Positions 1 through 7,398 of a stretch of 10,785 bases of DNA are shown piece by piece. The notes beneath the pieces were generated by a model. That model worked only from the letters and a program-made list of their open reading frames with translations. It did no database searches and was not told the DNA's origin. The DNA is taken from contig DIWE01000027.1 of assembly GCA_002423435.1 (NCBI GenBank), positions 80,643-91,427 on the forward strand. Reading direction: 5' to 3'. This stretch comes from Clostridiales bacterium UBA6114 (lineage in GTDB: Bacteria; Bacillota; Clostridia; Oscillospirales; Butyricicoccaceae). A program made the position numbers and the translations under genes. The stretch's first letter is position 1, and each line of letters opens with the position of its first letter.

Positions 1-742
1 GCAGGCTGCCGAACCAGTGCATTTTGGCGCCGGTGTGATAAAGCGGCGGGATGCACAGGAAATTATCCTCGCGGTTTTGGCCGTGGTGTTTCTGTTCCGT
101 ATAGCATGCCGACATCAGGCTTAAGTGGGTGTGCAAAATCGCTTTCGGGAACCCCGTGGTGCCCGACGAAAAATAGATCGCCGCGTCGTCGTCGTCCGAA
201 AGTGTGATCTGCGGCGCCTCGGAGCAGCAGTTTGCCGTGAGCCGATCATAGCTTTCGGCAAAACCGGGTCGGTTTTCTCCGACGTAAAAGAGCGTCTTTA
301 CCTTGGGAATCTGCTCGTAAATGCATTCCATCCGGCCGATGAATTCCGGCCCGAAGACCAGCGCAATGGTTTCGGAAAGCTCCAGACAATATTTGATTTC
401 CTCGGCCGTATAGCGAAAATTCAGCGGTACCGCGATCGCGCCGGTTTTCAATATTCCAAAATAAATGGGCAACCATTCAAGGCAATTCATCAGAAGAATG
501 GCAACCTTGTCCCCTTTTCGGATGCCCCTTTTCAAAAGCAGATTCGCCATTCGGTTTGCTTTCTCGTCAAAAACACGCCAGGTCATATCGCGCCGATATT
601 CCCCCGCCGGGTTATTCTCAATCAATTCATACTCGCGCCAGATAACGTTGTGGCTTTCCTGAAGATCCAGATTGATTTCAGTCAGGCACGTTTCCTGTCC
701 GTAAATCTCGGCATTGCGCGACAGTATTTCAGTGATCGGCAT
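1..742 (-). CDS. AMP-forming acyl-CoA synthetase-like enzyme (5' part, runs off window)
   Basis: Reading the minus strand from the ATG at 742 gives 247 open codons to the window edge. Family members are usually about 500-560 residues, so roughly the N-terminal half is present. The ANL (adenylate-forming) signature is clear: the P-loop YFSSGTTGFPK lies at about residues 190-200, preceded by a GDKVAILLMNC segment (77-87) and followed by IPPLYHTGA (231-239), the usual context for the substrate pocket. Such enzymes activate a carboxylic acid with ATP and then normally load it onto CoA. The acyl substrate cannot be told because the C-terminal domain is missing. The start is supported by GGGAGG about 8 nt upstream and by a good promoter at 803-831. 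It is a separate unit behind the symporter gene, lying beyond a hairpin. XRE-cupin regulators like the one at 9970-10518 can occur beside such synthetases, but the two are far apart here. Family is certain, substrate unknown. Confidence 0.93.
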   Translation of the reverse strand, partial: MPITEILSRNAEIYGQETCLTEINLDLQESHNVIWREYELIENNPAGEYRRDMTWRVFDEKANRMANLLLKRGIRKGDKVAILLMNCLEWLPIYFGILKTGAIAVPLNFRYTAEEIKYCLELSETIALVFGPEFIGRMECIYEQIPKVKTLFYVGENRPGFAESYDRLTANCCSEAPQITLSDDDDAAIYFSSGTTGFPKAILHTHLSLMSACYTEQKHHGQNREDNFLCIPPLYHTGAKMHWFGSL

Positions 743-785
743 TTGTTTTTCCTCCCGTTCTACCAGTACAAAGCTATTATTTATA

Positions 786-799
786 CCGTGCTACATAAA
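786..799 (-). promoter_or_regulatory. element shared with the symporter promoter region (copy 1)
   Basis: The minus strand reads TTTATGTAGCACGG. The region 2537-2550 reads TTTATGTAGTACGG, 13 of 14 identical. In both cases the element lies at the same distance downstream of a TATAA(T/A) box. A candidate operator or a shared initial-transcribed sequence; the protein that would bind is unknown. Confidence 0.4.
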
Positions 800-802
800 T
801 TA

Positions 803-831
803 ATTATAAACTGTCGATGCTTATTTATCAA
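803..831 (-). promoter_or_regulatory. sigma-A type promoter of the acyl-CoA synthetase gene
   Basis: On the minus strand TTGATA (826-831) is separated by exactly 17 nt from TATAAT (803-808), a perfect -10 and a 5/6 -35. Transcription should start near 796 and give a leader of about 55 nt before the ATG at 742. The start region overlaps the TTTATGTAGCACGG element (786-799) that also occurs upstream of the symporter gene. Confidence 0.75.
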
Positions 832-925
832 TTATTCTTTCTGATTCTCCCCGCGTACGGTGGGGAGCAAAATCCGGCGGATCGTCCCTTGCTTTCATCG
901 CAATTCGCCCAAAATCTCTGATCGC

Positions 926-959
926 TTTGATCGTCTCGGGGATACCCGAGACGATCAAA
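926..959 (-). terminator. hairpin after the symporter gene (probable terminator)
   Basis: A perfect 15-bp inverted repeat (926-940 against 945-959, arms TTTGATCGTCTCGGG) encloses a GATA loop and lies 38 bases past the symporter stop. It is the obvious candidate to end that transcript. The U-tract is poor on both strands (GCGATCAG follows on the minus strand), so it may instead be an RNA 3'-end stabiliser or only a partial terminator. Confidence 0.55.
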
Positions 960-997
960 AATTTCCTTATATATTGATAAGAGATATATTTTTCCCT

Positions 998-2518
998 TTA
1001 CGCAGCTATCTTTTCGTTGTCGCCAAATACGAAATCCGTATGCTTTTTCTCGTACTGTTTTGTAACCAGGCTGACGGCCGGCACAACGACAACCGAAATC
1101 CCCATCGCAATCGTTCCGAAAAGCGGCGAATTCGCCGTCGCGGCCGAAAAGCCCTTTGTAACGGTCGTGACGACGACCAGCGTGGAAACGGTGAGGAGTC
1201 CCGCGATCATGCCCGCCCATGCGCCGGCTTTCGTCGTTTTCTTCCAGTAAAGGCCCCAGATATACGGGCCGATAAAGCAGCCGGACACAGTGCCCCAGGA
1301 GAAGGACATCATCGCGATGATAAACGAGATCTTGAAGCTCGCGAACATGAACGACAAGGCGACAAAGAGCAGGCACAGCACCCGCATGAGCACCATTTGT
1401 TTCTTTTTGTCGACCTTTGCCTTCATCTCGCCCAAAAGGTCGACCGAAATCGCAGAGCTTGACGTTAAAACCAAAGCCGCAAGGGTCGACATCGAGGCGG
1501 AAAGCACCAGAAGGAGGATCACGCTCAGGAGGATATTCGAAAAGACGCCGTCAGAAAACGCCGCGATCAGCATGTCCGGCACGATTTTGTCATAGCCCTC
1601 GTTCGGCAGTGTGTTGTTTAAGAAAAGCCGCCCGAAGGTACCGACAAAGTAGGCGCCCGTTCCGATCAGCGCGGCAAAGGCGGTGGAGACAACCATTGCC
1701 TTGTTGATCGACTTTTCATCGCGGATCGCATAAAACTTATGGATCATCTGCGGCAGGCCCCAGGTGCCGAAGCTTGTGAGCAGCACCATCGATGCGAGAG
1801 GGAACCAGTTCCGGCCGCCGAAAAGATTCGTGAGGTTTTCCCCGCCTTCAAGCGCGGCGAGCTTTGAAAGTCCGGCCGACAGTCCGCCGACCGCGGGATT
1901 CGACACAATGCAGAAAACCATCACGACAACGCCGAAGATCATGATGATCCCCTGGATAAAATCGTTGAGCGCCGTTGCGACATAGCCGCCCAAAACCAGA
2001 TAGACGGCGGTCAGCACTGCGATAAACAGCATGCAGTAAACATAGTCGACGCCGGGGAACACGGAATTGAAAAGGTATCCGAGCCCCATATAGACCGACG
2101 CGCTGTACGGCAGCAAAAAGATAAAGATAATCACTGCCGCGAGTATCTTCATGTTTCTGGAGCAATACCTTGCCTGAAAAAATTCCGGCATTGTGGAGGC
2201 GTTTAAGCGATGGGTCATCGCCCGCGTTCTCTTTGCGAGAACCCACCAGGCCAAAAGGCTGCCTAAAAGCGCGTTTCCGATGCCGATCCAGATTCCGCCG
2301 ATACCGATCTGCCAGCCTGTCTTTCCCGCGTATCCGATAAAAATAACGGCAGAAAAATAAGAGGTGCCATAGGCGAATGCCGACATCCACGCTCCAATAT
2401 TTCTACCGCCAAGCAAAAAATCGGACATTGTTCGGGTTTTTTTCATGCTTACGATTCCGACTAAAAACATGAAAACGACAAAAATGCCAAGGAAAATGAG
2501 CGCAATCGACTGAGTCAT
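998..2518 (-). CDS. sodium:solute symporter (SSS family, PutP/PanF-like)
   Basis: This 506-residue, very hydrophobic protein is typical in length for the SSS family, which couples uptake of small solutes to sodium entry at the cytoplasmic membrane. About 13 membrane segments can be read, the first at 5-25 and the last near 468-486. Family landmarks include the N-terminal SDFLLGGRNIG (32-42), the signature segment LGGYVATALNDFIQGIIMIFG (176-196), and a Ser/Thr-rich helix around SASMSTLAALVLTSSSA (340-356), where sodium-binding hydroxyls lie in PutP. The tail after residue 485 is charged and cytoplasmic. The start is ATG 2518, with a modest AGGA about 6 nt upstream. Substrate is unresolved: proline, pantothenate and other acids are all possible by family. 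It follows three peptidase genes in the same direction, so uptake of an amino acid or related product is a reasonable but unproven guess. Confidence 0.93.
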   Translation of the reverse strand: MTQSIALIFLGIFVVFMFLVGIVSMKKTRTMSDFLLGGRNIGAWMSAFAYGTSYFSAVIFIGYAGKTGWQIGIGGIWIGIGNALLGSLLAWWVLAKRTRAMTHRLNASTMPEFFQARYCSRNMKILAAVIIFIFLLPYSASVYMGLGYLFNSVFPGVDYVYCMLFIAVLTAVYLVLGGYVATALNDFIQGIIMIFGVVVMVFCIVSNPAVGGLSAGLSKLAALEGGENLTNLFGGRNWFPLASMVLLTSFGTWGLPQMIHKFYAIRDEKSINKAMVVSTAFAALIGTGAYFVGTFGRLFLNNTLPNEGYDKIVPDMLIAAFSDGVFSNILLSVILLLVLSASMSTLAALVLTSSSAISVDLLGEMKAKVDKKKQMVLMRVLCLLFVALSFMFASFKISFIIAMMSFSWGTVSGCFIGPYIWGLYWKKTTKAGAWAGMIAGLLTVSTLVVVTTVTKGFSAATANSPLFGTIAMGISVVVVPAVSLVTKQYEKKHTDFVFGDNEKIAA

Positions 2519-2536
2519 TTGAGTCCTACCATCCTT

Positions 2537-2550
2537 CCGTACTACATAAA
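2537..2550 (-). promoter_or_regulatory. element shared with the synthetase promoter region (copy 2)
   Basis: The minus strand reads TTTATGTAGTACGG, matching the copy at 786-799 at 13 of 14 positions, again placed just after a TATAAAA box (2551-2559 region). It lies within the symporter leader, about 20 bases before the ATG. It could mark a second promoter start point or an operator. A good -35 for a second promoter is not visible. Confidence 0.4.
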
Positions 2551-2625
2551 AATTTTATAAAACCGGCATTTTTCTACAAAACTACAAAAAACCCTACATT
2601 TTTACAAAAGCCGGCTATCTTTTTT

Positions 2626-2654
2626 AGTATACACGTTCGCGATTGATTTGTAAA
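2626..2654 (-). promoter_or_regulatory. sigma-A type promoter of the symporter gene
   Basis: On the minus strand TTTACA (2649-2654) and TATACT (2626-2631) are spaced by exactly 17 nt, each 5/6 to consensus. Transcription would begin near 2619 and leave a leader of about 100 nt rich in TGTAG/TGTAA motifs. It lies just past the stop of the last M42 gene, with no terminator between, so the symporter may be read both from here and from the upstream operon. Confidence 0.7.
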
Positions 2655-2695
2655 GAGTGTCTGCCGATTGAGCGGATATGAAAGAGGCTTTTGCG

Positions 2696-3685
2696 CTAGC
2701 GGCAGACGGCTTCGGCGATCAGCCTGGACGCGTCGAGCGCGTCGCTTAAAGATGAAAGCTCGTTCGGCGAGTGGATATAGCGCGTCGGAATGCTGACCCC
2801 GCCGACGGGCGCGCCGCTTCCCGCGCGCTGGATCGCGCCCGCATCCGTGCCGCCCGACATCAGGATCTCATACTGTACGGCAATCTTCCGGCGCTCCGCG
2901 GCGTTTTTCAAAAGCGTCGTCACTTCCTCGCTGCACAGGACCGACCGATCCGCGATCTTGATCGCCGGGCCCTCGCCGAGCTTCACCGACATTTTATCCT
3001 TGACCCCCGGCGTGTCTCCGGTCCCGGTCACGTCGACCGCGATCCCAAGATCGGCACCGATCTGAAACGCCGCCGTCTGCGCGCCTCTGAGTCCCACTTC
3101 CTCCTGGGCGGAAAAAACGAAATAGAGGTCGTTTCTCGTCGTCTTGATGCCGGAAAGCGCCAGAATCAAAACGGCGCAGCCGATCCGGTTGTCGAGATAC
3201 GGAGAGAAAACCTTGTCGCCGTTTAACACGGGTCTTCCGTCGAACACCGCAAAATCCCCTATTTTAACCGCCTTTTCGGCTTCCTCCTTCGTCTTCGCGC
3301 CGATATCGATGAAAAAGTGATTCAGGCTCAGGCTCTTTTGCTCCGCCTTTTCCTCAAATGACAAAACCCCCCGGACCCCGTTTTCGAAAACCACGCGGGC
3401 ACCCGAAAGCTGCTCCTTGGAAAGCCCCCCGACCGCGCCGAAACGGACGAAGCCGCCGTCCTCGATAAAGGTCGCTGCCATCCCGATCGTATCCATATGG
3501 GCCGAAAGCATAATTTTTTTGCCGCTGCCTTTTTTACGGACGATCAGGTTTCCGAGCACATCGGAAAAAACACCGTCCGCGTAGGGGCGGCAAAGCTCAT
3601 GGATCACCCTGGAAACGGCGCCCTCTCTCCCCGAAGGCCCGAAAGTGCCTGTCAGCTTTGACAGAATTTCAAACAGTTCAAGCAT
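2696..3685 (-). CDS. M42 family metallopeptidase, third of the tandem set
   Basis: This 329-residue protein has the full M42 co-catalytic dinuclear metal set: His63 and Asp65 in SAHMDTIG, bridging Asp165 in LDNRIG, catalytic Glu195 and metal-binding Glu196 in AQEEVGLRGA, Asp218 in AVDVTGTGDTPG, and His305 in RYIHSP. The SGGTDAGAIQ loop is at 277-286. M42 enzymes are large cytosolic self-compartmentalised aminopeptidases (TET type) that trim short peptides; the N-terminal residue preferred here cannot be read from sequence. There is no signal peptide. The ATG at 3685 overlaps the previous gene's stop by 8 nt, and GGAGG at 3695-3699 is correctly spaced, so translation is coupled. It is the last gene of the operon; the symporter promoter follows the stop. 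Family certain; substrate unknown. Confidence 0.95.
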   Translation of the reverse strand: MLELFEILSKLTGTFGPSGREGAVSRVIHELCRPYADGVFSDVLGNLIVRKKGSGKKIMLSAHMDTIGMAATFIEDGGFVRFGAVGGLSKEQLSGARVVFENGVRGVLSFEEKAEQKSLSLNHFFIDIGAKTKEEAEKAVKIGDFAVFDGRPVLNGDKVFSPYLDNRIGCAVLILALSGIKTTRNDLYFVFSAQEEVGLRGAQTAAFQIGADLGIAVDVTGTGDTPGVKDKMSVKLGEGPAIKIADRSVLCSEEVTTLLKNAAERRKIAVQYEILMSGGTDAGAIQRAGSGAPVGGVSIPTRYIHSPNELSSLSDALDASRLIAEAVCR

Positions 3686-4709
3686 TTATCATATCCTCCA
3701 CGTTTTCTATAAAGTGCCGCGAAAGCGCCAGCATGTTTTCACAGTCTGAGACGGACGCGACCGAAGCGGCCGAATGCAGATACCGGACCGGCAGGGCGAG
3801 GGCACAGGTTTTCACGCCGGAGCCGCTTAGGTGGATGCTGCCCGCGTCGGTCCCCCCCGCGATATACCTTTTTGTCTGCCACGGGATGTTGTTCTCCGTC
3901 GCGAGATGAGTCAGCATTCCAAAAAGCCCGCGGTCGTAAATCGTCCTTCCGTCCATAAACGGAATCACCGGCCCGGCCGCGAGCGCGCAGACCTCCTTCA
4001 TCTTGTCGACAAACGGCAGGTCGGAGGCGGTCGTCCCCTCCAGGACCACGCAGTAGTCAGGCATTACCCGGTTTGCGGCAATCGATGCGCCCCGCAGGCC
4101 GGTTTCTTCCTGTGCTGTAAAGGTAAAAACCATGTCGATCGGCAAGTCCATTTCCATCAGCTTTATCAAAACGGCGCAGCCGATCCGGTCGTCGATTGCC
4201 TTTGCCTTTATAAAACCGTCGCCAAGCCGGGAAAACTCCGAATCAAACGCCCCGAAATCGCCGAGCGACACAAGCTCCTGCGCTTCCTTTTTCGTTTTCG
4301 CGCCAATATCGATATACAGCTCCTCCGTTTTCGGAACCTTCTTCCGCTCTTCCTCCTCTGTCAAGTGAACAGCCTTTATCCCTATGACCCCCGGGATTTT
4401 CCGCTCTCCGACGCGCACTCTCTTTCCGAAAACGACGCGCCGGTCGACCCCGCCGCAAAAGCCGAATTTCAGCATGCCCTCGTCCGTGATCCGCTTTATA
4501 ATCAATCCGACCTCGTCCATATGGGCCGCGAGCATAACGGTTTTATCGGCGCGCTTTCTGCCCTTTTTATACGCGATGAGGTTGCCGATGCTGTCGGTCG
4601 TGACATCCGAGGCGTACGGCGCGATCCGGCCGGCGATATATTCCCGGACGGTATCCTCAAAGCCGGAAACCCCGTCTAAATCGCAGAGCTCCTTTAAGAG
4701 TTCAAGCAT
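3678..4709 (-). CDS. M42 family metallopeptidase, second of the tandem set
   Basis: This 343-residue cytosolic M42 aminopeptidase-like enzyme has the expected metal and catalytic residues: His63 and Asp65 (AAHMDEVG), Asp173 (AIDDRIG), Glu201/Glu202 (AQEETGLRGA) and His312 (RYLHS). The fifth ligand position is Glu224 (VLEGTTASD), where the two sister genes carry Asp (AVD, VVD). Glu at this site is a known alternative in the family, so activity is expected. GGTDAGSIH at 285-293 resembles the downstream paralogue rather than the upstream one. The start is ATG 4709, with ACCTCC on the plus strand (GGAGGT) at 4715-4720, 5 nt away. It overlaps the upstream gene by 16 nt and the downstream gene by 8 nt, which implies one mRNA and coupled translation. 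It looks diverged from its neighbours rather than freshly duplicated. Confidence 0.95.
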   Translation of the reverse strand: MLELLKELCDLDGVSGFEDTVREYIAGRIAPYASDVTTDSIGNLIAYKKGRKRADKTVMLAAHMDEVGLIIKRITDEGMLKFGFCGGVDRRVVFGKRVRVGERKIPGVIGIKAVHLTEEEERKKVPKTEELYIDIGAKTKKEAQELVSLGDFGAFDSEFSRLGDGFIKAKAIDDRIGCAVLIKLMEMDLPIDMVFTFTAQEETGLRGASIAANRVMPDYCVVLEGTTASDLPFVDKMKEVCALAAGPVIPFMDGRTIYDRGLFGMLTHLATENNIPWQTKRYIAGGTDAGSIHLSGSGVKTCALALPVRYLHSAASVASVSDCENMLALSRHFIENVEDMINA

Positions 4710-5755
4710 AAGGCACCTCCGTCGAAAGACAAAACAAATTCATAAATCAGATCGCCCACTGCGCAGATGTCGGAGAGCTTTACGGTTTCCACCGGCGTAT
4801 GCATGTATTTCAGGGGGATCGACAAAAGCGCGCATGGAATGCCCCGGGCGACGACCTGCATCGACCACGCGTTTGTCCCGGTCGGGCCCTCCATCACCTC
4901 GAAGTCATGCGGAATCTTTTTCTCCTCGGCCACACGGCTTATTTCCTTTGTGAGCCTTCTGTGCAGGTTCGGCCCCATTCCGATCATCGCGCCGCCGCCC
5001 GGCAGGAAGGTTTTCCCCCCCGGCGCGTCCGGCGTTTTCGCGTGCGTCGTGTCGACGACGAGCGCGCAGTCAGGCCGGTGCCTGTACGCACCGGTGATCG
5101 CGCCGTGGGCATTCTTTTCCTCCATCACGCTGCCGAGGACAATCAGATCGACCGGCCTCTCTTTTTTCGACAGGCGCTCGAGCGCCGAAAGGATCGCCGC
5201 CATTCCCGCGCGGTCGTCAAGCGCCGGTGCCGACACGAAATCGTCCGCGAGACGGGTGAGCTTCCCCTCGAACACGACCGGCGTGCCGATTGGAATCCGC
5301 TTTTTTGCCTCCTCTTTCGAAAGACCGGCGTCAATCGCGAGCATATCCGCCTCAAAAGGCTTGTCGCGTTCCTCCCTGGTCAGGATATGGGGAGGCAGGC
5401 AGGTCACGACGCCGTCAAGGCCGCCCTCCGAGAGGATGCGGACATTGGCCCCCGGAAGCATTCTTCCGTCGACCCCGCCGACCGGCACAAACGATAAGAA
5501 ACCGCCGTCAAGGACGTCGGACACCAAAAAGCCGATCTGGTCGATATGCGCGTCGAGCATGACCTTTGGGGCGTTTTCCCTTCCGCACGACAAAAAGCCC
5601 GCAACATTTCCCATCCGGTCGATCTCCACCCTGTCGCAAAACGGCTCGATCAGCTTAAGGACACGCGCCCCGACCGGCCTCTCGAAGCCGGACACGCCGT
5701 AAGACAGGCAAAGCTCCTTCAATATGCTGTAAACTTCCAAAATCGACATCTCCAA
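4694..5755 (-). CDS. M42 family metallopeptidase, first of the tandem set
   Basis: This protein of 353 residues (351 if the inner ATG is used) carries the M42 residues His70 and Asp72 (DAHIDQIG), Asp180 (ALDDRAG), Glu212/Glu213 (SVMEEKNAHGA), Asp235 (VVDTTHAKTP) and His319 (KYMHTP). It differs from its two sisters in having GPTGTNAW (290-297) in place of the GGTDAG loop and EEKNAHGA rather than EEVGLRGA after the catalytic pair. This suggests another M42 subgroup and a different peptide preference. The start is uncertain. The longest frame begins with TTG at 5755, one base after the murD stop, without a clear ribosome site. The ATG at 5749 has GGAG immediately against it, too close to be ideal. 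Either way translation is probably coupled to murD. It is presumably cytosolic, with no signal peptide. Confidence 0.94.
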   Translation of the reverse strand: MEMSILEVYSILKELCLSYGVSGFERPVGARVLKLIEPFCDRVEIDRMGNVAGFLSCGRENAPKVMLDAHIDQIGFLVSDVLDGGFLSFVPVGGVDGRMLPGANVRILSEGGLDGVVTCLPPHILTREERDKPFEADMLAIDAGLSKEEAKKRIPIGTPVVFEGKLTRLADDFVSAPALDDRAGMAAILSALERLSKKERPVDLIVLGSVMEEKNAHGAITGAYRHRPDCALVVDTTHAKTPDAPGGKTFLPGGGAMIGMGPNLHRRLTKEISRVAEEKKIPHDFEVMEGPTGTNAWSMQVVARGIPCALLSIPLKYMHTPVETVKLSDICAVGDLIYEFVLSFDGGALCLNS

Positions 5756-5756
5756 A

Positions 5757-7148
5757 TCAAAGTGAATTTACGATCGAACGAAACGCCTGGCCGCGCTCTT
5801 CAAAATTCCGGAATGCGTCGAAGGAGGCGCAGGCCGGGGACAAAAGCACGATATCGCCCCGCTTCGCATCAGAGGCCGCCGCACTCACGGCATCCGAAAA
5901 GCTTTCAAATTCGAAGACCGGCAGCACCTCGGGCACAAAAAACGGGCATTTTTCAAGTGCCTCCCGTATCTTTTTCGCAGTCTGCCCGGTGAGGTATAAC
6001 GCCTTTACATGCTTTACGATTTCAGGGCCCAATACGTCGAACGGGATGTGCTTGTCATATCCTCCCGCGATCAGGAGCACCTTTTTGTCGAAGGAATGGA
6101 GCCCGGCGATCGTGCGCGTCGGGGAAGACGCGATCGAATCGTTGTAAAAGCGGACCCCTGCCTTTTCCCGCACAAGCTCGATCCGGTGCGGCACGCCTTT
6201 AAAGCTCTTCGCGACCTCTCCTACGGCCTCAAAGAACGCGTCGGAAAAAAGCGTATGGCACACCACTGCCGCGGCCATATAGTTTTCAAGATTGTGCCGC
6301 CCGGGTAAAAGGATATCCGCGATCCGGACAATGGGCCGGGACTCGGAGTTTTCGCGCAATACGAGCTCGTCGTTTTCAAGGCATACGCCGTCGGCGAGGA
6401 CCTTTTTGGCCGAGAACAAGACCACGCGGCTTTTTGCACTCGCGGCAAAGGAGAGGGTCGTTTCGTTGTCCGCGTTTAAGACCACGGTGTCCGTTTCGTT
6501 CTGGAACCGAAAAATGTTTTCCTTCGCGGCCGTGTATTCCTCCATCGAGGTGTGCCAGTCGAGATGGTTCGGCGCGACGTTCGTGACCACCGCGACGCGC
6601 GGGCTTTTTTTCATCGTCATCAACTGAAAGGAAGAGAGCTCCAGCACAGCGAAATCGTCGCTATGTATTTCCCTTGTCAGCTTAAGGAGCGGTTTCCCGA
6701 TATTTCCTCCGAGAAAGCAGCGTCTCCCCGCCGCCTCAATGATTTTTGAAATCAGGGTCGACGTCGTCGTCTTGCCGTCGGAGCCGGTTACGGCGACGAC
6801 CGGACACGGGCAAACGTCCATGAACACCTCGATCTCGGAGGTAAGGGTACTCCCCCGCTCCACCGCTTTTAAAAGCTCCGGATGGTCGGGGCGGATGCCG
6901 GGCGACCGGAAGATCAGCCCGTGGTCCAGTCCCTCGAGATAGTGCTCGCCGAACTGAAACGAAACGCCGAGTTTTGAAAGCTCCGGCAGAAGGGCCGGAA
7001 AGGAATCGGCCTCCTTTTTGTCGCATACCGTGATTTTCGCGCCGGCTTCGTGCAGGATTTCAATCAGCGGCGTGTTTGACACGCCGAGGCCGAGCACCGC
7101 TACTTTCTTCCCTTTCATATTGCCAAAAAAAATATCAAAATCAGTCAT
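5757..7148 (-). CDS. murD: UDP-N-acetylmuramoyl-L-alanine--D-glutamate ligase
   Basis: This cytoplasmic enzyme adds D-glutamate to UDP-MurNAc-L-Ala with ATP, the second amino-acid step of peptidoglycan precursor synthesis. At 463 residues it is full length for MurD. The N-terminal Rossmann domain begins KKVAVLGLGVSN (14-25). The ATP loop TGSDGKTTT is at 121-129, ELSSFQL at 170-176, and NHLDWH at 194-199. Lys209 in the AAKENIF stretch sits where MurD carries its carbamylated lysine. PHRIE (320-324), YNDSIASSPTRT (335-346) and LLSPACASFDAF (435-446) mark the C-terminal ligase domain. The start is ATG 7148 with GGGGAG 4 nt upstream. It heads the run with the three M42 peptidases rather than the usual division and cell wall cluster. 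Upstream it diverges from rnpB across about 250 bases; I see no convincing promoter for it there. Confidence 0.97.
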   Translation of the reverse strand: MTDFDIFFGNMKGKKVAVLGLGVSNTPLIEILHEAGAKITVCDKKEADSFPALLPELSKLGVSFQFGEHYLEGLDHGLIFRSPGIRPDHPELLKAVERGSTLTSEIEVFMDVCPCPVVAVTGSDGKTTTSTLISKIIEAAGRRCFLGGNIGKPLLKLTREIHSDDFAVLELSSFQLMTMKKSPRVAVVTNVAPNHLDWHTSMEEYTAAKENIFRFQNETDTVVLNADNETTLSFAASAKSRVVLFSAKKVLADGVCLENDELVLRENSESRPIVRIADILLPGRHNLENYMAAAVVCHTLFSDAFFEAVGEVAKSFKGVPHRIELVREKAGVRFYNDSIASSPTRTIAGLHSFDKKVLLIAGGYDKHIPFDVLGPEIVKHVKALYLTGQTAKKIREALEKCPFFVPEVLPVFEFESFSDAVSAAASDAKRGDIVLLSPACASFDAFRNFEERGQAFRSIVNSL

Positions 7149-7363
7149 TTTACTCCCCGCTTATCCAAATTAATATCCACTGAATAAATCAAAAACTGGA
7201 AAAAGGCGAAGAATGCGTGTTATCCTCTTGCGTTTTTAAGTGGTTTAAGCGGCTTTATACCGCGCATAAAACCCGATTTATCGGTTTAATCAGCAGACAC
7301 CCTTTATAATCCTATTTATTTTACCCTCGTTTAAAAAGGAACTCAAGCAAAATTTCCCGTTTC
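7149..7363. other. divergent intergenic region between murD and rnpB
   Basis: AT-rich spacer that must contain the murD promoter, but no pair of -35/-10 boxes on the minus strand is convincing. Two small structures stand out: a 9-bp tandem direct repeat with one mismatch (TTTAAGTGG at 7235-7243, TTTAAGCGG at 7244-7252) and a short palindrome CCGATTTATCGG at about 7272-7283. Either could be a regulator site; neither is assigned. Confidence 0.3.
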
Positions 7364-7392
7364 TTGACAGATGGCCGACCCTTTTGTATAAT
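7364..7392 (+). promoter_or_regulatory. consensus sigma-A promoter of rnpB
   Basis: TTGACA (7364-7369), a spacer of exactly 17 nt, and TATAAT (7387-7392) match the consensus at all 12 positions. Transcription should begin near 7399-7400, right at the first base-paired nucleotides of the RNase P RNA. Confidence 0.92.
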
Positions 7393-7398
7393 AATAGT

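Noticed and set aside
125..844. Plus-strand open frame of 239 codons
   Set aside because: It lies opposite the acyl-CoA synthetase gene, whose ATP motif is unmistakable. The plus frame has no recognisable domain and no proper start context.
847..867. CTCCCC/GGGGAG hairpin with a 9-nt loop
   Set aside because: Stem of six pairs with no T-run on either strand; the stronger hairpin at 926-959 already fits the symporter 3' end.
860..2390. Several open frames on both strands within the symporter region (860-1462 plus, 828-1376 and 1848-2390 minus)
   Set aside because: They are out of frame with, or antisense to, the 506-residue symporter and are rich in Arg/Gly runs typical of shadow frames.
3831..5702. 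Long plus-strand frames opposite the M42 genes (282, 311 and 232 codons)
   Set aside because: The minus-strand genes carry complete catalytic sets. The antisense frames are a by-product of GC-rich third positions and have no domain I recognise.
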